This document shows positions 1-60,779 of a stretch of 64,000 nt of DNA, in pieces; position 1 is the stretch's first letter; every line of letters begins with the position of its first letter. The DNA lies in the NCBI GenBank assembly GCA_027704905.1, contig CM051005.1, positions 25,400,754 through 25,464,753 of the forward strand, written 5' to 3'. Source of the DNA: Muraenolepis orangiensis (Eukaryota; Chordata; Actinopteri; Gadiformes; Muraenolepididae). The position numbers and the translations under genes were made by a program. Below the pieces are notes generated by a model, which had not been told where the DNA came from, made no database searches, and worked only from the letters and a program-made list of their open reading frames with translations.

Positions 1-76
<76 letters not shown>
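1..76. repeat. (CA)n microsatellite
   Basis: Uninterrupted CA dinucleotides run from the first base, so the true left end lies outside the window. Confidence 0.99.
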
Positions 77-77
<1 letters not shown>

Positions 78-570
78 GCCTGAGAGCAGACCACATAGAA
101 GAAACCGGTTACATGGTCTGTGTCGAGTGTTGAGTGTTGCGTAACAGTGCAAGGCCAGGGAGTTCAGACGGCACCCATATGTAAAATTCTTCCCAGAACT
201 CAACCTTTAACTCTTTTGCCGGAGTAAAATATATAAATATATATATATATATATCATTTTTTTTTTGTGTCTGGGCTCGTCAATGCACAACTCAAATAAA
301 GCCACTTGATGAGGAAACCAAAGTGCCTAAGAAAGACGCAGCGAGCGCAGTGGTGTGTGTCGTTGGCTCCCCCCCCCCCCCCCCGGCTTCACCACAGATC
401 ACAAGTAATGACAAGCTCGCCGTCCGCTCAAAACACACATCCAATGGGCAGCGCCTTGCGTCATATCAGTGAGTCCAGTCGGACAAACCTGGTCAGCTCC
501 ACTAAACACAAGCACATGACTTGCATCTGACCTCCCAAGGGCCGAAGGGGACACGACATGCGTTAGCACA

Positions 571-930
571 AACACTACTATACCCTGAGTAGTACACACA
601 AGCAGCCAAAAACACTACTATACCCTGAGTAGTACACACAAGCAGCCAAAAACACTACTATACCCTGAGTAGTACACACAAGCAGCCAAAAACACTACTA
701 TACCCTGAGTAGTACACACAAGCAGCCAAAAACACTACTATACCCTGAGTAGTACACACAAGCAGCCAAAAACACTACTATACCCTGAGTAGTACACACA
801 AGCAGCCAAAAACACTACTATACCCTGAGTAGTACACACAAGCAGCCAAAAACACTACTATACCCTGAGTAGTACACACAAGCAGCCAAAAACACTACTA
901 TACCCTGAGTAGTACACACAAGCAGCCAAA
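571..930. repeat. 40-bp tandem repeat, nine copies
   Basis: Nine head-to-tail 40-bp units start at 571, 611, 651 and so on, and by eye they are identical. Each unit contains the imperfect inverted pair ACTACT...AGTAGT, so each could fold into a small hairpin. The array ends abruptly at 931. Confidence 0.97.
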
Positions 931-1089
931 AACATAACCTGGCCCAATTTCCATCCAGCACATAGCTTTATAGTAGGGGGAAACAATTTAACTGAAATGT
1001 ATGATTGAATGGATCTACAAACATAAAATCCTGTTTTAATAAACATCTAATATATATAAAATATAAATATATATACAGTATATATATTT

Positions 1090-1691
1090 CTAACTAATAC
1101 TTTGATGGCCCCTGAACACACAACATGCTCCCCGAGGTCCAACTCCTAACGAGTTAAGCAGGAACTTGAGTTGGTGAACAGATAGTTTTTTTGTGCAGAA
1201 CACATCACCATAGCGCTCCACATGTCTCCACATTCTTGCACCGAGGAGCAAGGTGTTCACTTCCTTGAGATCTAGGTGATGGACGAGCCCAACGTGTGAC
1301 TTCATGAGGCTGCCATCCCAATGAAACGCTGGGACTAGAAGAAGCGTGCAACTGTGAAACCCATTGGATTTGCCGTTATTGTACCGGAAGGCACAGAATG
1401 TGGCCACCGACAACTGTTCCTTATAAATATTGGCCGGTGGTAGAATTAAATCCAGCACGGCATCGAAAAGATATGCACATTCTTTTTGCAACCATACTTT
1501 TTAAAAAGGGAGGAGCTGGGAGTGGAGGGCCACGGGGCCACTAGCCCCATCTCTGGTGGCCCATTCACAGACGCCTCAAACAGGGGGAAGTTGGAGGAAT
1601 GTTTCTTAAGTGTCATTCCTCCAACTGATTTTGTGGAAAACGCATCGGTAAACATAGTTTGTTTTTTTGTAGCGCTTAAAGCCACATACAA
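1090..1691 (-). other. unrecognised open reading stretch within insr intron 2
   Basis: Two overlapping minus-strand reading frames (1691-1446 and 1491-1090; 81 and 133 codons) are open through non-repetitive sequence of normal complexity. One frame change near 1450-1490 would join them. I do not recognise the protein and see no conserved motif. It may be a decayed transposon ORF or chance. Confidence 0.25.
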
Positions 1692-1845
1692 TTACAATCT
1701 TAGCACAAGTCGCAATTCTGAAAACATTACAACAGATGCGTTGCAGCGGCGATAAAGACAGCCGTGTGTTTGGTCTACCTCTGTCCTCAAAATAACCTGT
1801 GGCCCCTTAACCAGCGGTGGAACAGTGGCGTGAACAATGACTTAC

Positions 1846-11083
<9,238 letters not shown>

Positions 11084-12300
11084 GTTGACTTCAGGTCAAT
11101 ATCCCACCACCTCCGTCGTCTGAATCCAATTTAAAATAAGTCCCCGGGTGTGTGCAGCGAACCCTGGACGAGCAGCCACAACAACAACAACAACACAAAA
11201 ATGTGGAGGAAATTGTATTTTGTTGTCGTTAGGCGGAGATGAGGTTAAAGCAACAATAAAAGCAGACGTCCTCCCGGAAGATGACGACGGGCGGAGGAGG
11301 AGGGACCAGCAGCTGATGGCCGCTTCATGGCTGCTGGGACGGACTCGAACCCGCGACGACAACACACATGGCTTCCTCCAAGAGGAGCTGTGTGTGTATC
11401 CTGTGTGTGTGTGTGTGCGCGTTTAGTTCCAAAAATAAAACGTGTGTAACCGTCTTCCAGTGTTAGTTAGCTATCAGTACAGATGACGTGTTGAAACACC
11501 AACAACAAACACCCACAATAACAACAACAGACAACAACTCAATAGTGTCCCCGAACTGTCCAGGCAGGCCACGACCCCAAAAAGTTGGTCCTGGTTCCCT
11601 AAACTACCGTCGTTATTGCCGTTTAAACCGTATTAATGAGTACATTATCGTTATTGGAACATAACATCGATTACATTATACTTAAGAATAATAAACCACT
11701 GGATAGTGTGAACGGTTGGTTGTGCGCCACGCGCGCGGCGTCGCAGAACAACAACACGATGAGCTGTAATCCTCCTCGTCTTTATTGTCTTTATATCGTG
11801 ATATCTTTATATCACGTCCAAACGGTACATCCAGTCAGTCCCGTTTATATTGCAACAACAAAAACAGGATTGTGATCGTGGGGGTAAAAAATAGAATAAA
11901 TCCAAGCGAAACTCTTCTTGAAACCGAACGAAGCAGAGATTTCAACAAGACCTTATGGACTGAAGGGCTGTCAGACCTGGCGGTGGTTCTTCATTATTAA
12001 CATTGTTTGTATTATTGTTGTTAACGCAGGAACGGACCAGATGACCTGGGACAGGTCTGGATGGAGAACGTGTATATAAAACCCCGCGTAAATGCAGAAT
12101 TTCCACCCCAAAAAACAGGTAGATCGCTCGGCCTCGGGTCCCCAGGAGCCCCTTCTCCTTCTTCTTCTGCCGCTCCGCCAGTAAACAAACCCTCTCGGAG
12201 AGCCAGACGGCCGGCGGAGAAACCCGGACTGGGAATGGCACACGGACTGGACTGGACCGGACTCGATCACAAGGACCGGACTGTCGGGCGCCCGGACTGA
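11084..12300 (-). promoter_or_regulatory. insr: putative insr 5-prime UTR and promoter zone
   Basis: This is sequence immediately upstream of the exon 1 start codon. It must contain the 5-prime UTR and start site unless a non-coding exon lies further out. No TATA box is evident at an obvious place. A minus-strand upstream reading frame (11365-11096) would end 12 nt before the insr ATG if transcription starts above it. The limits are arbitrary. Confidence 0.35.
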
Positions 12301-12450
12301 CGGGTGCACACGGACCGGACTGGATCACACGGAACGGATCGCACTGGACTGGATCACACACGGACCGGATCGGACTGGACTGATCGGACTGGACTGGATC
12401 ACACGGACCGGAATGGATCACACGGACCGGACTTGATCACACGGATCGGG
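12225..12450. repeat. CGGACTGGACTGGATCACA minisatellite
   Basis: Short degenerate units (about 10 to 24 bp) of CGGACTGG, ACTGGATCACA and CGGACC are repeated for about 225 bp, 1.1-1.4 kb upstream of the insr start codon. Confidence 0.9.
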
Positions 12451-12484
12451 CTGGACTGAGGGTTAAGCTGGGTCACAGACCCAG

Positions 12485-12730
12485 GTGTTGAATCAGAATC
12501 AGAATCAGCCTTTATTGTCATTGCACAAGAACCAAGGAATTGTGTAGCAATCCTCACGGCTATGTTTTATATATTTTTGTTATTCTAGTAATTAGTAATT
12601 TTGTAATTTATGTAATTATTTGTAACCTGTATATTCCTACAAATTCGAGCACATCTTTGGAGCTGCCAATAACGTTTTCACTGTGTGTGACAAATGAACT
12701 AAATCTGATATGAATCTGATCTGACACAAA
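12485..12730. mobile_element. fish LINE/SINE tail remnants
   Basis: The region begins with AATCAGAATCAGAATCAGCC then TTTATTGTCATTGCAC, a reverse-oriented retroelement tail with its short tandem end. It is followed by a forward tail-like stretch (ACATCTTTGGAGCTG, TTTTCACTGTG, GACAAATGAAC). The family was not determined. Confidence 0.45.
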
Positions 12731-14327
12731 ATATAAATGAATTACAAGCTTAACAAAACTAAATAAACTGCCAAATATGGGTACAAATAGACATATTGCA
12801 GTGGCACTATGTACAGTACTGCAAATTACAAACTATACATACATACACAGGTGCTGTGGGATGTAACATGTAACTACTATTAACTTTAAACTAATAACTA
12901 CGTATATTAGATTAGTAACAGTAAAGTGCATAGTAATATACAAGGTACAGTGGTTACATGGGATGTAAAAACGGTCTACTAGGTATACAAAATGTGTGTG
13001 TATACAGTATATTCATGTACAGAGATATAATGTAGTATACTATGGTAGCTATACTGGCCAGAGGTATCATTTCTAAATTAGGTGTGAGATATATGTATGT
13101 ATATATCTATATATATTAGTACATATATATACTGTATATATACATATATATATATATACATATATACATATATCTCGGGTAGTAACGGGTAGTGAGCAGG
13201 GTTATGCAGTTATTAAGTAAGTATTGATGCAATACAGTATTGCTGTGGTTGTTGCTTACGATAGACAACGGATCGCTGAGATTTACAGAGAAAACACCCG
13301 AAAGACTCCTGTTGTGCGTCCAATGGGATGTAAACATGTACTATTATATATGTACTAAGTACAAGTACTATTAGTATTGTTGCCTGATATTTCTATAAAA
13401 TTATATACTTGAATTCAAACCTTGATGAGGTGTTACCTACCTTGGCCTTGGGAGCGAGAGGGGTTACATTGGTCCAGTTGGAACTGGGACCAAAGCATTG
13501 TATATTTTTAACATTGAATTTTTACAGCACAACTTCCACCCCAGAGAGTCAGAAAAAAAAAATCCAACCTATATTATTTTTAGCAGCGGGGAAGGAAATT
13601 AGGAAGATGTGTGTGACCTAGCTATTGTTTTTTTTGTTTTAATCATTTTCCTTCCCATTGAGTCTGTCCCCATATGTTCGAGGCGGACACATAAAACCAT
13701 ACGACTTCGTGACAACAGCGTTTTCTATTCCTGGTATGTGGGTGTACTGGGATTTAACAACAACAATGCCATCTCCTGCCACCGCTGCTACACCCTCCCT
13801 AGGCAACACATCACCTGAAACAAACACCGTTGTCGATCCACTGACGTCAAAAAGCGGCACAGAACATCGCCTCACCCCTTACGCGGTTGCACGGTGAGGA
13901 TGTTCCGTAGTTTATTTTTACATGTTGCATATTGAGGATGGCCTCAGTGGAATCAAACCTGCTTCTGCCTCAGAGACAAGAGATATGAAGCATCGCTGTG
14001 ACTTCACACACCCCCCCACCCCCCTCTACAATAATACAACGATATGATTAAATGAAAACAACCCAAACCATTGACCAAAGTAACAATAACAGCAGCAGTG
14101 CAACCAAAACTAAAACATATGAGAAGGGCCAGTAAGGCCCTATTCTCTCTGGGTCTTTGTGGTGTGAAGACATTGTTTGCGTGTGTGTGTCCCTGGATGA
14201 GAGGTTACCAGGGGGTAGATGGACTCTCTGACCCCAGGTGAGCCCCTTGCCAGGAACATCTGGCATTGTAGGTGTAGTGTGCTATCATCCATTGTAATCG
14301 CATAGCCTCTGCAGCCCATAGGTGTGT

Positions 14328-14330
<3 letters not shown>

Positions 14331-14375
<45 letters not shown>
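14331..14375. repeat. (TG)n microsatellite
   Basis: About 45 bp of TG, continuing into TGTAAG repeats to 14397. Confidence 0.97.
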
Positions 14376-14377
<2 letters not shown>

Positions 14378-17300
14378 GTGTGTAAGTGTGTAGGTGTGAA
14401 CCACACTAATGAGATTAAAATGTGTTGAGTCTGGATGAGGCCGTGTCCCACTTCTGTATTATGTCTGTCGTAGATGCAGACGTAGGCACAACATGAAGTT
14501 GTTGTCTTTGCCAGGGACAATTATGTATCATCTACAAAGCACACCTTGTCCTTCCCTAATTGTCCCAGGCAGCAAATCAAATGCAACGACCTTTTAGTCA
14601 CACGGCATATAAACAAACACAGGTCATTCGGGTCGAATGCCTGCTTTTGCTCAATAACAATATAAATATCGGTGTGTATGTGGAAAATATGTGGCGAGCT
14701 GGATCAATGTGTCTACCTCACAGCGAGCACACTAGCTCCCTCGAACTTGATTAGGGGATCATTATGTCTCAGTACTATTGATAGTGTCCCTGAAGCAGCT
14801 AATATGAAGGAAAAACAAATGACTCATGAACAAATTACTTAAAAACAGACAATCTGGCCAGAGGTCTGCTTGTTGAGCTCTGACTTCTACTGGACCACCG
14901 GTGGTAAAGGCAGCCGGTAGTGACACAGACCAACTCCTTTAAGCAAGGGGTTTAACCCCGTTGTAATGTGCACTAAATGGCCACGGCAGCCTATCCAATG
15001 ACTTGAAGGTTGAAGCTGTCCAGCGGTGTTCTTTGGTTCATATACACACATACACATGCACATTGGGAGAGAGAGAGAGATCATGTCCTTAAATAAACCC
15101 ACAATACTAAAGTTGTTTACTCTTGTAATTGTTCATTTCTGAATGGCACTCCCTGTAGCTCACCTACTGCTATTAACCCGGTGTCATATTAAGTCATGAA
15201 GCGGTGCTTTTCGGCACGTAAGCAAAGAAAACAGGGATGTGACCTTAATGCATATTCCTTCATGTAGGTATGCAGGGATCCCAGCTTAGGTGGGACCATT
15301 TTAACAAGGCCATCAAGAGTTCACAATGTGTTGACTTGAGAGGGGAAACCTGGCATGGGGCACCTTTTTTATGGGGGGGAAACGTCACAATGTGTTCTCA
15401 AGGCCCGGCATTTGTCTTATCAATGGTCAGGGTGCACAGTGGCGTCTCTCCAAGAAGACTTGAGGACGTGGAGGCCCCCGGCCCAGAGGTCAACCAGCAG
15501 CCCCCTGGGTGAACGGTGACCCACGCGTTGTCCGAGGGGGGGGTTAGAGACCATAGGCCCTGTTCACACGGAACACGTTTGACAGGAACAACAATGAGGT
15601 TCAGCCGTGATTCATCCCGCGGCCCTTCCGAGGCGCCGCGCTGCTCCGCACCGCCAGAGCAGGAAGGGGGGGGGGGGGGGGGGACACACACGCCTCGGCG
15701 TGACGTCCGCCCGTCCCTCGCCGGTGGTCACTTCCCTCGCCTCAAGAGAAGAGGCTGCGTTCTCAAGGTGTCTCACTCTGAGGAAAGATCCTTTCCTGTT
15801 CCTGCCGTTTCCGCCGTACCCAGAATAAATGTACTTTTGTGTTCACAGGCGACTTCTCATAGGTTTGGGGGGGGCTCCCATGTTCGAACAATGCTGTGGC
15901 ATCGGGGAGTGTGTGTGTCCACCGCCGCGGCCTCGGGACAACACTCTGAAGGCAGGAGTGGAAGGGCACTTCCTGTCCCATGAAGTACGGGAAGTAAATG
16001 GGACTCGACGGCCACATCAATTCCTGCAGGTTCCCCCCCGAGAGGGATTTAGAGTGGTTGATCCCTGACATGGGAGGCAGGACAGATTAACCATGGCACA
16101 GAACTTGCCATCCTCGTTCCTCGTTCCCCCCCACTCCCCCTTCTTGTTATGTCACAAAGCTGTATGCTTTAAAAGGCCCCAAAGGAGGCATAACTCTCTG
16201 GAAGTTGCCATTTGTGGTTTAGTACACACTGACAATTCCTCAAACAATCTATTATTCTATGAATAGCCGAAGAAAAATTGAGACGTCGCCCCAAGACAAT
16301 CTTTATATAACTGCTAATAGTATCATATATTGGATCGGTACCCTGCATCACAATGCGTACTGTATCAACAATAGATGCAAGATGTGTTAATCTAAGGCTT
16401 CCTCCTAACAGATTCAATTGGATTTGGGCTTTTAGAGACATTGCAGTGTGTGTGTGTGTGTGGTGTGGGGGGCGATTATTACCTGGTACTTAAACAGACT
16501 CCATTGTGCAGATTAGTTTATCTAACTCAAACCCATATGGCAAAGCCCGGTGCCATTACAGCGGTCGTTAGGAAACAATGGTCATGGATTAAGGCTAAGA
16601 GCCTTATTGCCATCTCTTCCGTCCTCTTGCTGAGACCACATCGCACCTGCTGCCGCACCACTTCCACATCATCATATTCTTCCACCATCAGATTAGTATT
16701 GTCTCATTGAAGGGAGGAGGGGGTCGAGCTGGGTCGACTAACCACCAGTCACAAAGCCCACGCTGTTGGTGTGACGCACACAATGACCCGCACACAAAGC
16801 TGGGGGCTTTGTTTCACGTCGTGGGCCCTCCAACAACAGCTCACTGGAGCATAAAGTACAGAGAAACCGAAAGCCAAGTAATGAGTTTAGATTGTACGTC
16901 ACGCTCTGCGCCTTTAAACTCAATTTAGTAGGAGCTCTCCATTCACTCAATAAGTGCCCATATTGTGATTTGTGCACAGGTCGAATGTGAAAGTTTGGTG
17001 CATTATTTACAGAGCAACGCAGCTCCTGGTGATGCAAGGTGATAAGTGCTTGCTTCAGCGTTGGGAGTAAATAAGGTTAACGACCCCCGTCAAACGTCTC
17101 TTGTATGCTTCACTACTGCCACCGTGTGGCTGTGATGGAAAGCACAACAAGGTGTTTTTACCATTACATATGCACAATCATCGTGACAGTGCATATGAAA
17201 TGCTTCAGCAGCTGCCGCTATTAAATGTATGTTTAGGTATGAAATGCAAACGAGTTGCACACATCCTGAAATAGGAGGATTGGTCACTTGGACAGGGACT

Positions 17301-18934
17301 TGTGAAGTGGGACAATTCACATGGGCCATTTTAAATAATGCACATGTACACTGATGTATAATAAAGCTGCCACTTTCTTAAGACACGATCACCACTGTGG
17401 TGTACATTCTTTGCACTAGATCATGAAAATAGCTGGCATGGATATAAAAACACAAATATACTCAAAACCCCACAAAAACAAAAACGCAAACAACTCAATG
17501 TACAATAAACCTTTAATAAATAGTTTGTCATTAGTTTCCCATATTTACAGAATATCCACCATTTACTCGGGTTGCCATTTTCGTTTCTTGGCTAATTTTA
17601 GGCACACAGAGAGGGGCTCAGGCCACAAACCACATTGTACTAAAAAAAGAGGAGTGGCTAGGTAGGTCTAGGAATCTATAATTGCACCATACAAACCAAA
17701 AACAGACCAGATAGTGGCCATCTCCTTGAGCAATATAGATATATACACATTAGCTGTACGTACAGGTGACTTGTGTACACGTACAGTCGTCTAGTTGGGA
17801 GTCGCATGTGGGCGTACATGTGGCTGGTGCAGAACCTTATCATGTCTATGCAAGGTCCAAAATGCAGGGGAACACTTTGTGTGTGTTGGTCCAAAAGTAT
17901 GTAAACAAAAGATGACAGATGAGACAATAATGCCAGGATAATGGTCTCTATGCAGGCCTGCTGTGAACTAACGAAAGGCTATGGCAGCCACGGTAGGACT
18001 TTAGGTTTGGGTATTGCGTGTTAAGTCTGTATATTAACATGTACAGCTCGGCTAGGAACATTCAATGATTTTCACGTTCTGCGCTGATAAAACTGTGGCA
18101 CAAAAACGAAAAAGTGGATCAAAGCTATGGTTAACTTTAAACGTTACGTTTTAATTCTTGAGACGTTAGGACCAAGGCAAAAAAAAATTAAATTAAAATG
18201 GAAACTTGATAATTCCCCAATTGTTTAGACAATTCCTAAAAGAAAAGTGAAAAAAATGAAAAAAATGATTGGATCAAGTTTTAAAAGGCTATGAGATACA
18301 GCACTTAAACTTACATCTTCAGCCGTAGTAATCAAGAGAAGAACAAATAAAATATATCAACACATTCACAACACAGAAACACACACACAATGCAAAACCA
18401 TAGCAAACAAAACAAAGATTGGCACAAAAAGATGCTTCACACTCACATTTAGCTAGTCCAGATCAGATCGCGATTTGGTTATTTCAATGCACTTGAGTAA
18501 TTTATAAAAACCAGTCACTCAAAAAAAAACATATAAAATAAAAATACCATTTGTACAACAGCAAACTGTTCGTCGGATAGAGCGATAATCGCTGCCAGAG
18601 ACATGGTCCTTAACTGACCTTTTTTTTCCCCAAACTGTAGGAGCAGAACTGATATTGGAATTGAGCCCAAATTATATTAAAAGACACCGTTGTGTTGCAG
18701 AAACCATAAGCAAAACCAACCTTTAATTCCGCCACAACCTAACCCTCAGAATAAAACAATAGGACTGTAATCGGGAGCCAATAGGACAAGGTGCTCCGAT
18801 GGGAGCGATAGATCACAGAGCCCATTCAGACGGCAGTCTTCATACAGGTTGCGTAACTTCTATTTCTATATATATATCTATAGATATAGATATATACATA
18901 TAGATCTCAAGGGTGCTTCACGGCAACAATTGTT

Positions 18935-19874
18935 TTTATTTTAATAAAAATAAAAACTTGAAGCACAACCTGCCCTCAATTTAAATAGAGGAAAATATAC
19001 AACCCAAACTGTACTGCTGACCTAAACGGGACACTGCTTAGAAAGTGTTCTCTGTAAAGTGGAGAAGAGCTTCAATAAACCATACGGTGGCCACTTTTCA
19101 GAGTTGACTAAAAGCCTCCACATTTTGGGGAGAGAAATAAAAGCATTTATGCTTCCCGCGCCAACTCATTTTAGATGAGGTGGCGTCTCTCTCGCTTCCA
19201 ACGGAGACTCCTCTTACGTCCGCCGACGCCCCCTGCTGTACGAGCCGAGGTCCGCGTTCCTCCGCTGGCCGTTCGACTGAGCCAACCGAAAAGCAGCACT
19301 TACAACCAAGTACGCGTGTGAAAGGGCCAAGGAAAGACAAGTGCTCAACTAACCAGTATACTTCCATTGGACACAAGGGGCACTCAAGAGGCTATAATAC
19401 AGAGAACAAGTAGACTCACAGCAGGGGGGGTTTCAGTGGGCCCATCGCAACCTCAAGACTTCTATGGGTTCGAGGGGGGGGGGGGGGGGGAAACGTGCAC
19501 GGCTTTACCCTTACAGAGACTGAAGAAACTGCTCCAGCGCAGCAAAAGGTCCACACACACGTGTGTGTGTATGTGTGTTGGGGGGGGGGGGGGGGGGGTC
19601 CAAGAATTGTGCCACAGAATTCACCCGCGCACACCCACCTCTCTGAGAACATCCACTGGCACTTTTACAGTGTGCCAGAGGGCATAAAAGTGAGTTGTTG
19701 TATTTTTTTTTAAACGTGGACAATCGGTGTATCCAACCATGCGTGGAAGGGGAAGATACGAGGGGAGCGGGGGATGATGACTATCATTATTATTATCATT
19801 ATCATTGGGTACTGGGGTCGGCCGGGGCTGAGCGCGAGCGTCCTCTGGGCCCTCCTGCCCCCTGGTGGCTGGGG
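18935..19874 (-). other. mfsd14a: probable mfsd14a 3-prime UTR
   Basis: This is sequence after the stop codon. On the minus strand the first clear AATAAA hexamer after the stop is at 18940-18935. The true end may lie further downstream in the A/T-rich region to about 17400, so the limit is a guess. Confidence 0.4.
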
Positions 19875-33572
<13,698 letters not shown>

Positions 33573-33573
33573 T

Positions 33574-33586
33574 AACTGATGTCCAT
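33574..33586 (-). other. upstream ORF overlapping the mfsd14a start
   Basis: On the minus strand ATG GAC ATC AGT TAA (33586-33572) is a four-codon upstream ORF whose last stop base is the first base of the mfsd14a ATG (TAATG). Its own context is strong (A at -3, G at +4), whereas the first mfsd14a ATG has T at -3. Confidence 0.6.
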
Positions 33587-33717
33587 CCTTGGGGTCGAGC
33601 GGGTCATTGTGGTATGGATCAGAAGAACTAATATCTGATATCTGATATCGAATATGTTGGTTGTTGATCAGTAACGTCGCTTGTTTAGCTCAACCAGTAG
33701 AGAGAACCAACTCGGTG

Positions 33718-33979
33718 ACTTCCGGTCCCAACCTCACTCCTCCGGCCCCGACTTCCGGCACTACACAAATAGACCCGCCCCCTTCAGCACAGTCTACAGT
33801 CTACCGCAAGATTGGTAGACGAATGAGGAGGGACTTATGTGTGTTCGTTTGATTGGTCAATATGAATAGGAGGGACTCGTGTGTGTGAATTTGATTGGTC
33901 GATACGAATAGGCGGGACTTGTGTGTTGTTCGTTTGATTGGTTCAGCACAACGCTCGTGCTGAACAGATGTTGACGTCA
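33718..33979 (-). promoter_or_regulatory. mfsd14a: mfsd14a promoter: CRE, four CCAAT boxes, two ETS sites
   Basis: Read toward the gene on the minus strand there is a full palindromic CRE (TGACGTCA, 33979-33972), then ACCAATC boxes at 33942-33936, 33899-33893, 33857-33851 and 33816-33810, then two CCGGAAGT sites (33758-33751 and 33725-33718), about 150-190 nt before the start codon. This is the composition of a TATA-less broadly expressed promoter. NF-Y, CREB/ATF and ETS/GABP are the known binders of such sites; binding here is inference. Confidence 0.65.
33802..33942. repeat. 41-43 bp tandem repeat carrying the CCAAT boxes
   Basis: About three and a half diverged units of GATTGGT..GAATAGGAGGGACTYGTGTG with near-constant spacing. 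The promoter CCAAT array seems to have arisen by tandem duplication. Confidence 0.75.
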
Positions 33980-34049
33980 TCGCCGGTTCCGTAGGTTGAA
34001 CAAAAGAGCAAAACATGCTCAATGAAAGTATACAATACATACATTAATA

Positions 34050-34290
34050 CATATTAAAATATATATATATTTAATATATATAAAATATATATTTATATAT
34101 AAATATTTTTTTTTTACGCTCAATATAAAAAACAATACATACGTATGTATGTATTGTTTACTTCTATTCAGCGTGTTTGATATACTATATACACAATATA
34201 TATTTATTTATAATAAATATGTAACATATATAATATATAATATATATTATATATCTATATATTAGATATATATATATATCGATATCGATA
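34050..34290. repeat. AT-rich low-complexity sequence
   Basis: Repeated ATATATTT and TATATAAT words end in ATCGATATCGATATC near 34279, which resembles the hAT-like remnant in mfsd14a intron 1. Confidence 0.85.
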
Positions 34291-34389
34291 TCAATGCTCA
34301 GTAACCTCACTTAACCCAGTTTATATGCACATTGAAGGGCTACATCAAAATATTGCACTACATATTTTAATTTCTATTATCTTAATAAT

Positions 34390-35037
34390 TTTATTTAGGC
34401 CGAATGCAAAAGCCAAGTTGCACCTTCGCCATTTTTTTAAGACGCAAATAAAGTGTTTTGTTTGAGACAATACAGAAATATATTTTCATGGCTAGAAAAC
34501 GTACAAACACGCAGGACAAAATGCACAGACATGATGCAAGGACATCTCTCCAATAACGAGAAATAATATGAGTTAAATTCAGTCAAAAGAGGCAAAAGCT
34601 GCTCCTTTGAGTGCCACTGAATCCACAGACCATCATCATTGTAACCGGAACATTTCCACAGTGAAAATAACCAAGAATTTAGATAAAGGACATGCAAGTT
34701 ATTACCTGCACCCTCAGAAAACATAAAACACCCAGTCTAAAATGTGATCTCACAGACTACAAGACAATAACAATAACTTTATCCTGCGCAAAGGTCGTTT
34801 AAAGGCAATCTAGCGGGATATCAAATAAATCACCAATTCCCCTGACCGACTTGAATTGAAAAGGTGCCAACTCCTAGTGTGGAAAACATTAAAAAGGACT
34901 CTTTCAATTTATATAAAATAACTAATATATATATATTAAAAATACTGCAGAAAACGGTCACAAAATCTCTCCAATCACGTACACAAATAAAGTTGAGGGA
35001 CTAAATCCCCAGCGGCTTTAAACTCTCTTTCTTTCTT

Positions 35038-35079
<42 letters not shown>

Positions 35080-35110
35080 CGCCCTGGAGGGTGTCTTCTC
35101 CAGCTGCTGC
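34390..35110 (-). other. myo9b: probable myo9b 3-prime UTR
   Basis: This is the sequence after the myo9b stop. A minus-strand AATAAA hexamer lies at 34395-34390, about 715 nt beyond the stop. It includes a CTTT/CT microsatellite (35026-35077). If correct, only about 0.8 kb separates this end from the mfsd14a start codon. Confidence 0.45.
35026..35077. repeat. (CTTT)n/(CT)n microsatellite
   Basis: CTTT units pass into pure CT; in the myo9b message this would be a GA tract shortly after the stop codon. Confidence 0.97.
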
Positions 35111-60556
<25,446 letters not shown>

Positions 60557-60779
60557 CTGTTTTAAAAAAAAGACAAAAAAAGACAGATGACCTCTTATAT
60601 GTTCTCACACATGGCTAAACATACATACAGTGTTTGCTAGATTTTCCAGCTTTTTGTGGAGTGGGAGGGGAGGGGGGGGTACGATTTAGCATCACGCCGA
60701 GCTGCGCCCCAGAGACACACAGAGAGCATCTACTACAAACTGCAGGTGTTTTTCCACACTAGATCCCTAATGGGTCGAT

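Larger units (their letters stand above)
1..1845 (-). other. insr: insr intron 2 (partial)
   Basis: This is sequence downstream of the exon 2 donor. It holds the terminal CA repeat, AT-rich patches near 227-254 and 1050-1090, a 40-bp tandem array, and an open but unrecognised coding-like stretch at 1090-1691. No insr exon 3 is recognisable. Confidence 0.8.
11084..19874. other. insr to mfsd14a intergenic region
   Basis: This region contains the insr upstream zone, the 12225-12450 minisatellite, LINE-tail-like sequence at 12485-12730, AT-rich sequence at 13080-13170, a TG tract at 14331-14375, G runs near 15666-15683, 19476-19490 and 19580-19598, and the probable mfsd14a 3-prime UTR. No further gene is recognisable; the ORFs here look like noise. 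Confidence 0.7.
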
